DNA from: Hippasteria phrygiana
Taxonomy: Eukaryota; Echinodermata; Asteroidea; Valvatida; Goniasteridae
DNA: 64,000 nucleotides
Assembly: GCA_037893225.1 (NCBI GenBank)
Contig: JAZGUH010000152.1
Location: 434,001 to 498,000, forward strand
Direction: 5' to 3'
The notes under the pieces are model-generated. The model saw only the letters and a program-made list of their open reading frames with translations. It was not told the DNA's origin and searched no databases. This document shows, piece by piece, positions 27,601-42,600 of this stretch. The stretch's first letter is position 1; each line of letters starts with the position of its first letter. The translations under genes were made by a program, and so were the position numbers.

Positions 27601-30600
27601 TTCAAGTCATGCTGCTCAGTCACGTCACCTGATTGTTCACCTTGCCTGTCAATACATGTAAGTCTGCAGCGACGGTTAGTATCGAGTGACTCATGTGCAC
27701 AATTGTTACTCTATTCCCCAATGACTCTGGCATGTATTGAGCAAACTCTGTCACTCTACCCAACTCGAAAATGTAACTCGGCCGTCATTAATGTTAACGA
27801 CTGTGGCTTAGCAACGCTTCCCGCACCGGTAATTGTCTATGGATATGCGATACTCTGTCTTGCGTGTACATGCAACATTCATCAGTTGTCAGAGGGAAAT
27901 CTCTGTGGTCCGTCCTTGCATGTATGCGACATTCACCTACCCTTGCTGTTATGAATTATTCTGTTTGATCACAGACTGGACACAATTTTGAGGCCTGACG
28001 CGAATTTGTTGTCAGAGAGAGCAAGTGTTGATGTCCCTCTAAATGACTAAAAGAGTATTCAGACTCTGCTTTCCTCAGTTTCTGATTACATTTCCAATTC
28101 AATGCTATCAAGTTTGGTGGCTTCATCTTCAGCAGTTGAAAATTAGTCTCGGACTTTGTTCAGCCACAAATAAAGGAAGGTCACGCTCTCTTTTATATGT
28201 CAGCAGGATGATTTTTCTTTCTTTTTTCCCCGAGGGTACTTGCTTGTAATACTGCAATCCTCAGATCTGTGTTGATCATGTACGTGATGTCTTCCTGTCA
28301 AAAACCTGAGGAGCGTGTGTAGTTTCTGCAAACTTCGCTATCACTAGATGTCATCCAGTTCCTTTTTGAGATAATGTGCTCTCTCAGGATTTCCTGAGTT
28401 TAACGTTACATGGTGTTGTCAGCTTTTCACAAGATAGTAATATTCTAACCGAATGCCTGTGATCTCTGCTGGATAATGTCGAGGTGTCTTATGAGCTTTT
28501 CAAAGGGCTTTGTCTGGTCTCCAGTTCACAGTTTTGTCTTTCCGATTCCGGCGTCAAAGATATTTGAGGATTTATTGCAGAGGTCAAGTTTTTTGCGGCC
28601 TGGGCTGAAGTTTGTTCCACTTGAAATGAAAGCCCAGACTTTTTTTCCGTACATGTAGCTGTGCCAAGTCGAAAAGAAGTCCTCACTTTACAAGCTGCGA
28701 CCATTTTAGACTGTTTATTTCAGACTAGTCCAGTTGCTGCCGATTCAGGCAAGACTGATAAACGATGTGCAGAAGTCTTTTTTTATATACCTGCACTGTC
28801 GAGCTCCTATTCTCATCAACTGCCCCTGGGAATTGACATCCTCGGCTTGCATCATTTCATCCATCCCTCGGAGGCGGCTGTGTTTTCCAGAAATGATTTG
28901 GTCAGTGGTCATAAATATCGTCCTTGATACCGTAACGTCATCGATGAATCACCTTACCAGATGGACAGTTTTCTTTTAATCGGAGCTAATTTAGACTCCT
29001 AGTGAAGTATTGGCTTGTGGGTTTTGACGAACGAAATTATTGAGGCAATTTTGTAAATGATCGGGAGGACTCGAGCTGTTTTATCTCAAGTGCCGAACTG
29101 TCCGTATGCAGATGAAATAAATAATCGGCAAAGTCGTAAGCCGTTTTGTCCTGCTAAACTGTCCTAATGCAGATAAATCTCTTGTGACTATACAAATCAC
29201 TTGGAAGTGGTGTTTATATGTATGCATCAACTGTATGTGCTAGAAATGTCATTGCATTCACCAGCAACATGCAGTTTGTGTCAGAGGATTAAAAAAAGAG
29301 CTTTCAACAGGTTATTTGGGCAGGAATTGACCTATCGCCGTTTACGAGTTAACCACGCCCCTTAGACAACCCTATGGACATTTTGTGTGGTAATTTTTGT
29401 TTGTCTCAGATTGTGCGCATTTCACATGGAATTATAATTGATGTGATTGGGCAATAATTCACAAGCTGCGTTGATGAGATTCTAGCGCGATTGGTCAGTT
29501 GCATGGAGTGGGGGATTAATGAAAAATGGCCATTGAGTAGAGACTTGTACGTACAGCACTATTAGGCCATTGAAGAATATTGGCTGTGTTCAGATGGCAT
29601 TTTAGCTAAAGTGGTAAAAGTTAAAATGGTCATTCTAGAAATGATGGGGCTTTTTCAATAACCAGATTAAGAAGAAAAAATGGACTTCGGTGATAGCATT
29701 TCACGCAGTTTATGAAAAAAAAAATCACAAGACCACCGGACTAGTTCAGTCAAGAGTTCACTAGACCAACGCTCAAATCACTGGACTCGGTCCAGCGGTC
29801 CAATGGATATTTCGATCCCTGTTTTGTGTTCTCCAGATACTTGTATCTTGACATTTGCTTAATCATATTTTTCAATTGATTGTGCTTTTAGAGGTACATG
29901 TACAGCCCTTTAAACATGTAGGCCTACATGTAGTGGAAAGAAAGGAATTTCTAGCAATATTTGTTTGTTCTTTATTCATCAATATTAATGTTTCTGAAAA
30001 TAAATTACAAAAAAAAATATAATAGAAGGCAACCCCCCCCCCAAAAAAAAAAATAAGAAAAAAAAAACGAGTTTTTTGTTCCATTTACACAAAGCAGCCC
30101 GTGTGTGTTTTTCGCATTGCGTGACATACATGTAATACCTCTCTTTTTTTGTAGAGTGGGTCACATGTAATGTGTACAGTCTCTTGATATGTCGCTCTTA
30201 GTTCATCCATAACGATAAGCTCCAGTGCCCTGTCTAAACAAGACCAATTATAGCTAGCTCTCAGCAGGCCTACAATTTAAGACTCTAATTATAGTCTGCG
30301 CCCTTGCAATCAGTCTGTTATTATTTAATATTTGCTTTTGCTGTAATATTCAGAAATGAATGGATTTATGGTTTAGTGTTTCATATAGCAAATACTGTAA
30401 CAGTGTACAGGTTCTGTATATATATCTCCGAGGACAAGAGGAGAAAGGAAATACAAAGAAACCTTTCAGTCCTAGCACGTCAAGTCTTTTGTTGAAATCG
30501 GTCCTCGCACGTAGAAGTACGTGCTTAGTCTATGGGGTTACGTTATATTAAAGGAACAATAGGAAACACAAAGCATTGTCCTCGCACGTAATGGGAAAGT

Positions 30601-33600
30601 ACAACTGTGTGACCTGTTTAAAGTTTTGTGTGCATAGATGTTGGGAAAACTGGGAAAGAAATGCTGTTCTTGTATAGTCTGGTTCCCTGACCCTACTTCA
30701 GACAAAACAGAGCACAAGACCTCAGGGAATTTAATATCAAGCCACGGGAGTAGACTGTTTCTAACGATGGATGGCCCACCATTGCTGGAAATTGAGATAC
30801 CCTTCAAGTTTTTTTCCCTGGTACTGCCTCTTTTTGGAACTCCTTACCTGTAACCTGCTTCCCTTCCACCTATAATCTTTCACAATTCAAACGAAATGTG
30901 AATAGATATCTGCTATCCCTGTGATTTCTGTCTTTTCTTGTCTCTTGTTGCCCACATTTTGAGTGGCCTTTTGGCCTTGTGTCGGGCGATATCCATTAAA
31001 ATAAATGCACAAATGCATATTTATTTCCTGAACTATTTTTTGTTTCTGAAATAACTATGATTTGGTATTAACCAGTGGGAGATCTCCATGAAATTCAAAT
31101 GTTTTGTCATACTTTGGAAACTTGTTTTGGATACCTTCCATCCGGGTATTAAATAAGAATTTGTTTTGAGGACTCACTGTGGCGTGAAGGACTTCCTTGA
31201 AGAAAGGAATTTGGTTTGATTGTGTCGGTCTCATTTTGCAATTAGCCAGAAATTACCCACGCATCACGTCCCGTCACGGTAGATGGCGGGTCTTGGTACA
31301 CGTTCGGCGTAATTGTAGCCGAAACAGAGTTCCACAACAGTGCTTACTGAGAGGCAGCGGCAGTCATTGGCTATGTGTTTGTGCTCTTTACATTAGAATA
31401 GAATATACATCACACGTTAATGGTTTTGTTTTAACAAAATAAGATACAATTAGAACAGTGTGCCGAGGGTCAGTGGCACCCCGGGGATGGGTAGGTGGGG
31501 TGCTTGAGCCCCAAAAAGGTTGACAGTTTTTTGTTTCCTCGGTTGTGTGATTTGCAGTGTATACATGTACATGTGTGGGGATTTATAGCAGCTATTTTTT
31601 TTTTATTGAAAGTCGCCTATCTATCTATCCGGTGCCGTCCTCTGACAGAGGGTGGCCGTGGGTGGCAGCTAACTTTGCCATACGTCTCCAGGATTAACGA
31701 TCTTTGGCACGTCGCACAGCTAGATGTGTGGATGCTGAGTCCGGTCCAGTCCTTGATGTGGTCTCCCCAGGTTGCTTTGGGTCGGCCTCTTGATCTTTGC
31801 CCCTCCACTTTGCCTTCTAGGATCATTGCTCCTAATTCCCCGGCACTTCCCCTGGCCAGATGCCCAAAGTAGTAGAGTTTCCTCCGGCAGACAGAAACTA
31901 TGAGGCCTTCTTTGGGCAGAATCTTGGCTAGTATTGCTTAATTAGGTGTTGGGCTATACAGCCCAACACCTATTGTTATTGTACGGATTATTCTTATTAT
32001 TATTATTTATTATTATTCTTACTTTTTCTAGCTCTTTTTTTCCTGAATGTTTTGGCCACATGCAAACTCGTATCAAGTTCAAACCTCACATATGCATGCA
32101 CACTGTATTGAAGATGTATAAAAATGTAATGACGTCATGATGACGTCATCATGTATCAGATTACAAGCAATCTAAGATTTCTAGATTTAATCTTTGAAAA
32201 TCAATATAAAATCAACCGTAACAGACCTGAACTTGATTTTTACGGCAATTGATATGATAAATATGGGTCTTCATTTTTTGTCATGCGTGCAAAATCACGT
32301 GACCCTTCCTTCCGGTCCAAACCGGAAGTGCCCTATCATTTGAAAGTGGAAAAAGATTTAAACTTTCTTTCAACGATGTTAGTCTTTGGCCAGGCTGAGC
32401 GTTTCAAAAATGTGTGCGGTGACGTCATAAAATATTCGAGCGCCCTCTAGCGGCAGGTTTAAAAATGTTCAAAATGAACTTTCAGTTGATGTGTGTGGCG
32501 AAGTTTGCGGTAATCACTTTATAATTGATACATATGATGACCTTCATGCAGGCAACACCTGTGCAAGGGCTCAGATTGATGACGTCATCAAACCGGAAGT
32601 GACAATAAAAAGACTTTAAAACCTTCAAAAATTGCTGAAAAATCAACGGCGAAAGATATAATCCAGATTTTTGCTTCAGATAGCACAGTTGACATAGCTC
32701 TCAAGCTTTCTAATAATGACGTCACGATGACGTCATCAAGTATCAGATTACAAGCAATCAAATATTTCTAGATTTAATCTTTGAAAATCAATATAAAATC
32801 AACCGAGAGAGATCTGATTTTGCTTTTTACGGGAATTGATAGAATAATCCAGGGTCTTCATTTTGTATATTACGTGCAAAATCACATGACCCTTCCTTCC
32901 GGTCCAAACCGGAAGTGCCTGATAATTTAAAAGTGGGGAAAGATGTGAACTTGCTTTCAACGATGTTAGTCTCTGGCTAGGTTGTATTTCACACACAAAA
33001 TACCGGTGACGTCATAAAATGTTAGAGCGCCCTCTAGCGGCAGGTTGAAAAATGTTTAAAATTAATAATCGGCTTATGTGTGCGGCGAAGTTGGCTGAAA
33101 TCACTTTATAATAATGTAGATAATCAGCTTCATGCTAAGAACAAGTTGAGGTGGAGAAATATTGATGACGTCATCAGACCGGAAGGTAAAATTAAAAGAC
33201 CTTTAAACCTTCAAAGATTGCTGAAGAATCAACCGCGAGAGATATAATTCAGTGCGGCAGGTTGAAAAATCTTCAAAATGCATGTTCAGTCAATGTCTGT
33301 AGCGAAGTTTGCGATTTTCACTTCATGAGTTATATGATGACCCTCGGGCAGACAGCACGTGTGTGCATGATCAGATTGATGACGTCATCAGGCTGGAAAT
33401 AGCAATGAAAAGAGCCTTTATCATTTGAAAAATTCTGAAAAATCAACCCTAACAGCTATAGCCTTCATGTGTATTTCAAATGGTAGAGAAAAGTAGGTCA
33501 TAAACTTCCTTGTATTTCTTTGCAATCAGCGAACTTGAACATTCCCCACGGCACCCTTGGAATGTCACTTCGACCACCCACCAACTCCCTCATCAAACGT

Positions 33601-36600
33601 GCTTTAGCGTAGTGCCTCGTGCAAAAAAAGTACTCAATAGAGGGCGCTAGACCAACCTAACGGTCCCGAACTGTACGCGTGCAGTTGGGGACCGTTATGT
33701 CGGTCCACCACCTACATCTGGGTATTTTGTTTCTGATGAGGCTGTTGAGGGTAGACATTGGAATGGGACGTGATGCTACAAGAAAATTCATTTGCTGATT
33801 GGGTAGCAAGCCGTACATTCCCCATAATTGTTGATCTCCATCCCTGGCCCGCAATTTTCGATAATAACCTCATCATTGTTGAATATTTCTATGAATTGTT
33901 TTTCTTCTTGTCTTTCTTTATTCCCCAGAACTGTATAACAACATGCAACTTCATATTAAGTTTAAATTTGGTACATTTCATAGACACTCTATTGAAGATG
34001 TGCAAAAATTTAATGACGTCATGATGTGTCAATTTACAAGCAGCAGTATGATATTTCAAGTTTTCATATGTGAACATCAGATAGATCTAATGTACATAGA
34101 CATTTTTGGTGTTTTTTAGTTGACCTCTACGTTTAGGATCATCGGAAGTTCAAAGTCAACGGATGGTACACGGACAGCAATTCACGGATCAGTAACATGA
34201 ATACAAACATATGCGGACGTACATGGCAGAAACAAAGTAGATCTCAAACTTTCTTGTATTTATTGGTAATCAGCGAACTTAAACATTCCCTATGGAAAAA
34301 AAAATAGAAAAGTCGAAAAAATATTTTTACAAAAACGTTAAATCTGTTTTTTCTGCTATTCTCCCTTACAATGTCACTTCGACCATCCGCCAACCCCTCA
34401 TAGAACGTGCGTAAGCGTCGTGCAGTTCGGGACCGTTAGGTCGGTCTAGCGCCCTCCCTTTCGTATTTTTCCATGAAGCTGTTGAGGGCAGCATTGCAAT
34501 GTGACGTTATGTTATAAGAAATGAATTTGCTGATTGGTGAGAAAGCCGTACATTTCCCATACCGGTGATCCCCGTCCGGGGCTACACAAGTGTCAATAAC
34601 ACCCTCATCATTATATGTTATGTGATTATTATTATATGAATTATACCTGTTAAAGTACCCTCAAGGAGACACTTTGTCATCATTTTTGATACCTTAGGGA
34701 GACAAATGACATACTTGTACATGTATATACATACATACTCTGTTGAAGATGTTCACAAATGCAATGACGTCATGATGACGTCATCAGGTGTCAAATTACA
34801 AGCAAAAAAGCACAAAATCAAGGAAATTTTTGAAACGTCATATGTCATGAGGCACAAAACACAAGGTTTTCATATTTTTGCGATTAGATGTTAGTCTCCG
34901 GCAAGACTGTGCTTTTCAAAAAATGTTACCAGTGACGTCATAAAATACTCGAGCGCCCTCTAACATGGCCTCAATCCGTCTTCCGACTCACAACAAAATA
35001 ATCAAAAACCCATCCGTATTATTGAGTATAGTTCACTGCACATTCATTCTGTGCTTCTTTCGATTGTTGAAATCAAAATAAACCACATATGCATCTTTTC
35101 TCCAATGTATTTCAGTGTCGAACAGTCTACCAGACGTCACTGTTGGTGACCCCACGACAGCAGGAAGCAAGGCCTTCTGCTCAAGAGTACATAATTTGCT
35201 TTAAAATAATTACATTGGTGTTTTCATGTTTCTTTTCCTAATCACTTCTTTCAACAAATGTACGTCTTAATACTGTACTTTCCTGATCCATAAATATAAA
35301 AAAACAGACAAAGCCAAACACCTAGTGTTTGTAACAACAAACTCTAGCTCTAGTTTGTCCTTCTGTCTGTCCATGTTACTTGCAAAATATGGCGGTAGCA
35401 CCACATCTCAAAGGAGTTTATTCTTTGAGTTCTGTTTATATTATTGTCAATGCCTCGCATCCATATAATGCAACTGGGAATATAAGTGAATGAAGGAGTC
35501 TGGATTTGCATAATTTCCCTACCTACCGACCTGGATTTTGTTCAGACCGTTATCGCAAACACACCATTTTTTTCTTCAGTGTTCAGCTTAATAAGGGTGG
35601 AGTGGTTAATCTGTGGTCGGGCCAGGCCATTGAAAAGCCTGGCCAAGCCCCTGGAAAGCCCCTGGAAAGCCCCTGGAAAACCCCTGGAAAACCCCTGGAA
35701 AACCCCTGGAAAGCCCCTGGAAAGCCCCTGGAAAGCCCCTGGGAAGCCCCTGGAAAGCCCCTGGAAAGCCCCTGGAAAGCCCCTGGAAAGCCCCTGCCTT
35801 CAGGCTTCTATAATCCCCTAATTGTACACAATAAACCGTCCATTGATTCTGGAGTCCAGCCGGCTCCCATTGTTCACCCAGACTTGACTGACAGCTGAGT
35901 CATCTTTTGATCCTGCTGTGAATGGGTTAGTGTGGGAGGGGCTACAACCTGGCCAGGCCTGGCAGAGGCTGGGCTTTATTGATTAGTTGATGCTCTATTG
36001 TTAGGTGATTTGTGGCTCACAATAGCAAGAGTAAAAGCCCCAAGGCCCGGCATGGCTGGGCTTTTCAAAGGCCTGGCCCGACCACAGATTAACCACTCCT
36101 CCCTTAAAATGACCTACATGTACACGTATGTAAACATAAAATGACATCAAATCTTAATTTTTTATGTCATCATCATTGTTTCAAAAAATTCTTATCGTTA
36201 AATTCCTGTTGTGATTTTTGTTCACCTGAAGTTTAAGCTTGCACACGTACATGTGTCAATGTAACTACTGAACTGTAACTCGTCCCATTGCGTCCGACGG
36301 ATGTGGTGCAACTGCGGCATACCATTTCCCTAGAAAGCGCAGGATTCACAGAAGTCGTAAACACTCATTGCAATTTTAAAACCCACACGTTCTCGTCATA
36401 TTCCCTTTTGGCCCAAATCCAATATGTTTAAGGTCTTGGCATCTTCCAGCGCCTTTTAATTTTGATGGAAATGGGTTCATATGGAAATAAGAATTGCCTT
36501 TTCGTCCCGGTGGGAGTAGGGGAGCTTGTCAAACACGTAGAGTGATACAAAGTCCCTCTGCATCAGTCGGATCAGTGGGGGATCGTTACGGTTGATTGTG

Positions 36601-39600
36601 TTACGATCGTCGAGGCCAGTAAAGTAAATTGCTGCGTTTGATGGATGTGGCTCGGAGTTTAAAGGAACTTGTTACCTTTGAGGCAGAAAAGCATTCATTC
36701 CAAAATTGTCGTTTAACTAGGGCTGTTAATTTTCGAATAATTTAGTATTCAAATATTTGAAACTGGGTTTGACCGAATATTTGAATATTTGATACTCGCC
36801 AATCAAGTTTACAGTGCATGCCGCACCGGTAAAAACAAAATTGCACGTAAAAGCACGCCGGTGTTTTACGTATGGCGATTGATATTACGTACTGTTCAGA
36901 CGGCATTTTTTGGCATGCCCCTGTTGTATCAAATGTTTTACGGACGGGAACAATAAATCTCCGTCCACAAAAAGTTACGATTGACAAAAATGCAGCATTT
37001 GACACTGCTAAGCGCCGTAACTTTTTGATTAAAATAGCATCAGAGTCGTATCTGTATGTTTATATATTTATCTTTTCGAATATTCAAACTGGCAAAATAG
37101 TATTAGAATATTTGATTGAAGATCGAATATCGAATATTCGGTATATTCGGGACAGCCCTATCATTAACCCTCTCGGTCCTGAATACGATTTGAATATGAT
37201 TTCCCACACACCCTAGGGAGTTTGGGTTAAAAAGTACAAATGTGACACACTCTCAGAGTCCCTGCAAGTCCATCACAACTTGAGCCCTCCAGTCCCAATC
37301 CAAATCACAAGCTATTCAAATGAGCTTTGACAAAGGCATTCTTTTGTCATTGTTCATCCAGTTACTCGTGACCGGCTTTATGAAGAGACTCCCGACTGGA
37401 CTTGTCAAAGTACTTGTGAAAAGACTTGCAGGGACTCGACTACAACTCTTTTTCAGGAAATTCCCCTCCCCTCCGCCCCCCTCTCCGCCCCCCCCCCCAC
37501 CCCCCCCCCCCCCCACCGACCCCCCCCTCCCACCGCCCCTCCACCCCCCCCCCCCCCCACCCCCCACTTTTGGAAGTTAAACATAGAAAAGGGCAGCAGC
37601 CGGCCGGCACCGGCGCTGCTTTGGCCCCCCACTTTCAAAAGTGTTCCGCCGCACCTGCTGGCAACCTAAAATGTGGCCAACCCCACCACTTCTGTTGTAG
37701 CCCTTTACCTATAGTGGCTTTCAGCTGACCTCCATAACAAATTGAACTCTTACTTTTATAAACTCCTACTTTCGTATACATTGAACATTAAAATACTATG
37801 CAGGGAAGGAAAAATAACGTCCCCACCTCATTAGGGTAAGCTCAGATAACCAGTGTGGTCGGCTAGTGTGGTTGGCAGAAATGGCAAAAATCTATAAAAA
37901 AAACAACAAAAACGGATTTGTGAGAACCTGATTTTTGAACCGGGTTCTAGAGATTGTGTACTGTATCTTTACCGTGCGTTGGAATTCTGCAGATGCAAAG
38001 TTGTCTCGGGGGGCCCCTCTAGTAGGTTTGTGTTTTGTGTATTGTGTTTGCAGGGATCAATTAAAACTACAGAATCTTTCAGGCATATTGCCTGTCAGTA
38101 CTGTTTATTGCAGAATGTCATTTAGCCATTTCCAGAGAATGTGTCTATAGCCAGTGTCAAGACTGCAGTACTCTTGCGCTAACAATGTGCCAGTTTGGAT
38201 TTTCTGTAAATCTCTACATGTCAGAATGCTACATTCTTATTCTTATTCGTATGCCTGCCTCTTCCTTCAGACCGCAGAATGACTGCAGATGGTTCTTTCA
38301 CCTTATTCACCTTGACAACAGTCCATGCATCTTGAAACCATTACGATCTATGCCCAGGTTTTGCACTATTTTAATGGATTCTGTACTGGGGAAATTGAAT
38401 TGTCTGTCAAGGCAACTTTCACCAGGGTTGAAAACAGTTGTGAGAAATAACCGGGGGTGAGTTCGCCCCGGGTTAGACTCGATACAAGTGTGGAAAGTTG
38501 CAGGGTTAAATCGTCACCAACACCACGAACTGACACTCTCTAGCGCGTGAGTGCCCGCACGCGCGCGTATTTTACAGAACCGAGTAATTTTCGTTTTCAC
38601 AAACTGACAACCAAGTAGGGGAGCGCGCACTAACTGCATTTTCATTTTTAAGAACTGAAACCATTCTTAATTTCACGAGTTTAGAGGTTTTCAGTTCAAT
38701 GTTTCTGTAACCCCACAAGTATGCAGATGGAGTAGATTCGTGTCAAAGCTTTTAAAGCATTTTTCTTGGAATGGTATTTCCGCTACATGCTTGCGTGTCA
38801 GTAGGTGAAAACGAAAATTCTTCTCTAGCGAGTCAGTGCCCGATGTGCGCGCGCACACCTGGGTGTCAGTTCGTGAAACCGAAATTTACTCAGTACGCGT
38901 TTTCACGAACTGACACCCAGGTGCGCGTGAGTGTCAGTTCGTGAAAACGGTGACTAAATGTAGGGTTGAATGCAAGACAACAGACTGCAGAATGTGCACA
39001 GAATGCCCCAAGCAGTTTTGGTTCTGCAGACACGACAAAGCAGACAGAATACACCAGTGTACATGTACATTGGGTTTGACAGCTTAGTATGAACCTAACA
39101 GTTCTGCAGACGGCACAGAATGCCAACAGCTTCTTACTTCTTGAGACTTCACAGAATTCCCCACAGGACTATTACTGAGCTACATTGTACACCATGTACA
39201 ATGAACACCATTCTATCGAATAATTGAATATTCGATCGTCAACCGAATATTCGAAATACTTTTTTGCTGGTTGGAATATTCGAAAAAGTATATGCACGTG
39301 CACATACATTGTACGACTCTGATGCTATTATTAGTAGAAAATTTACGGAGCTTAGCAGTGTCAAATGCCGCAATTTTGTCGAACTTTAATTTTTGTGGCC
39401 AGAGGTTTTGTTCTCGTCCGTAAAACCCTTGACACTTGTAAAAGAAGAGAAATTCCTGCAAAAACGCAGGCAGGAGTTTGGTTTCTAATCAGAACATTAC
39501 GTACCCATATACGGGCGCATGCAAAAAAAGGTCGATCGAGTATTCTGTAATATCGATCGCCACACATAGAACACCGGCGTAATCGCGGCATGCAGTTGCA

Positions 39601-42600
39601 GCTGATGTGTGAAAAACTTGATCGAATGAGCGAGTATCGAATATTCAAATATTCGGTCAAATCCAGTTTCGAATTATCCAATACTGAATTAATCGAAAAT
39701 GAACAGCCCTATCCAGCATTCGGTCTTGTAACAAGTTCACTTCAGCACACAGGTACAGTAACATTGTACATGTATGTATTTATCTGTGGGAATCACGCGA
39801 CACTGAAATTGATACGTTTTAAAGTAATGACCCATACGCACAGATGGTGCCTCCTCTATTTCATTTTGTGATTGATATAATGCCGCAGATTGAATCTTGA
39901 CTTGTCCCTCCCAAATTATGAAATTAATTTTGTTGTAACCGGACTCCCAATAAAAACCTCATTACGGCCCATGGCCTTACGAGAGAGAAACGTAATCGCC
40001 TTGTCTTGAGGCCCTTACGGCTTAATCATCACCGTGGGATGATATATTGAGCCCAAACCACTCACCCGGTCTGTCAAACATATTAAAGGAAAGCATGTAA
40101 TGGATATATCCAAGTCAACCTGTTTTCATGCATACATTGTACATATATTACAAGGTGTTACAGAAATATAAAGATGAACTGTATTCCTACCTGAATCCAT
40201 CAAAATCCATACCCCCCCTGTTTTGGAGGATTTCGGCCTATTCAGGATACCTCCATATTGAAGACTGGGGGATTTTGATGGATTGAGGATTGTAAGCCTA
40301 GCGGGACTGCAGGATTTTGATGGATTCAGGATACCTCCATATTGAAGACTGGGGGATTTTGATGGATTGAGGATTGTAAGCCTAGTGAGACTGCAGGATT
40401 TTGATGGATTCAGGATACCTCCATATTGAGCAGTCACCAAAACCAACTTTTGGTGCATGACAAAATAGGTGGATTTTGGCGGATTCAGGATACTTTCTAG
40501 TAAAGTTACCCAAGGGGTTAGGGTTAAATTATTGTTTCCATTGTGGGTAACAAGAAGGTATTACATGGTGGATATCTTTTTTATGTTTTTAAAAAGAGGT
40601 TCTCCTAGTCTTTGTTATCATGTTGCATGGACATTTCACATACTGCTTACAGATAAATTATGGAAGAAAGTTCCCAAAATTGTAAGGATGTAATGTGGGA
40701 CACCGCCGTTACCTCCGAGTCCATTTTTGTCCATTTTGAAAAGGCAGTCCAATATATAGTTACTTTGATTAAAACAGTAATCACACAAAAGAAATTAAAT
40801 TTAATTCAGACTTCATTTGATGAAAGGTAAGGAAGCTAGACATGCAGGCAAGATGTAACAAAATATAACAGAGTGGGACACCATCCGTTACCTCCTTAAC
40901 CACAGATTTGTTAGCCATATAACAGAAAAGATGTAAGAGATACTGAAAATATAATTTGTTGTTGTTGTTAAGTTACATGCAGTTTTGCATAACTTCTCAA
41001 GTAAAAGAAAGGAAATAGTAAATTTTTTAAACTTCTGAACCCTATTTGTATTTGTAATTTTTTATGTCACAAAATTCCCCCATAATTTAGCCCGGGACAC
41101 CATCACACTTGGTGACAAAACATAAATATATCACATATAATGCCCTCTTGTTTTGAATATATATTTACTGTTTTCTTTCATTTTTAACATTTTTTAATGT
41201 GTCTAATGTTTTGAGCACGAGAACCAAGGCAATTTCTATTTTATACTTTTGTATATAAATAGTAAGAGAGTACCGAAGTCTGACGTCAGTTGGCACGACA
41301 ACTGGCTCCAAACAAATGGAGATTTCGACTTTTCCTTTGTTAACAGCCAGTCATGCAAACACATTGACACAAAATAACAAAAGTATTCCGGTTCCAAACA
41401 TTGCATTGACGTCATCACTTCAGTATACATGTACTCTATATGAACCAAAGCAATCAAAACCGGCCCAGTTAAGTTGCTTCAATTCTTTTATCACTGGAAA
41501 GAGTAAAAGAATTGAAATAAAATGATGGTCAATGGTCATGATAGGTTAACCCTATGAAAAGTTATGGATTTTTGTTGATTTAAATTTTGGCCATTTTGGA
41601 GGAAAATTTTAGTTAAAAAGTTGTGACCATATTGCTAAATTGCTATTTTTGTTATTGAAAATTTGAGCCTTTTTGATTTCTCATCAATTTGTTATAGATA
41701 TATAAATAATTTCATGAGTCATTTAAATTAGCAACATTTAACAAACACACCAATTATTTGCCAATAAATGATCAAAAACTAAATAAAAACAAATAAGCCA
41801 GTCACAGCGCTGACAGAAAATTGGGCATCGCAAATAGTGCCGCCAATGCTGGTTCACGTGAGTCTGCCTACTTATAGGGTCTTGGATCCTCAAGGCAGCT
41901 AGATTTGTAATATTGGCATTCCTAATTTTGATGGCGTTCATCTTTTTCCATTTTTTCTAACAGTCCTGATGCGAGTAAAATTCAAGACCAGTTTACGGCC
42001 TACTACACTGTCCATGGTGCAGCCCTCGGATTCACCAATCTTGCATTCACCGCTTCCTCTAAGACGGGCCTGCCGATCTCCAGCAAAGTCAGAGACATAC
42101 AGGTAAAAGTTATTCGTTCCTTCCGTTCCTTCCGTTCCTTCCGTTCCTTCCGTTCCTTCCGTTCCTTCCGTTCCTTCCGTTCCTTCCGTTCCTTCCGTTC
42201 CTTCCGTTCCTTCCGTTCCTTCCGTTCCTTCCGTTCCTTCCGTTCCTTCCGTTCCTTCCGTTCCTTCCGTTCCACTTTTTCTTCAAAGTGGGAAAATAAT
42301 TTCCCACTTGAATTCACAGGTGGGAAAAGTTGTGTGAGAAATGTGAATGGGCATTCTTTTCACAAAATTTCCCATTCCCATTCACAGTGTTAACTTTCAA
42401 TTGCAATATACTGTACCGGAGTTCATGGTTCTCAATTGTTCAGGCAGATTATTCCATATACTGGCAAAAAGTAAGTAATCACCAAAAATGGTATATTTTG
42501 GAGATGCACATGTATTCCCTTGGACGTGTGCTTAGGGCTCTTCCGAATATATTGAATATTCAAGTATTCGATCGTCAACCGAATATTCAAATACCTTTTT

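Noticed and set aside
28043..28979. Several 60-90 aa ORFs on both strands in the giant intron
   Set aside because: No splice-compatible or family-like pattern; length as expected by chance.
37316..37580. Polyproline/polyglycine ORFs
   Set aside because: C-rich low-complexity tract.
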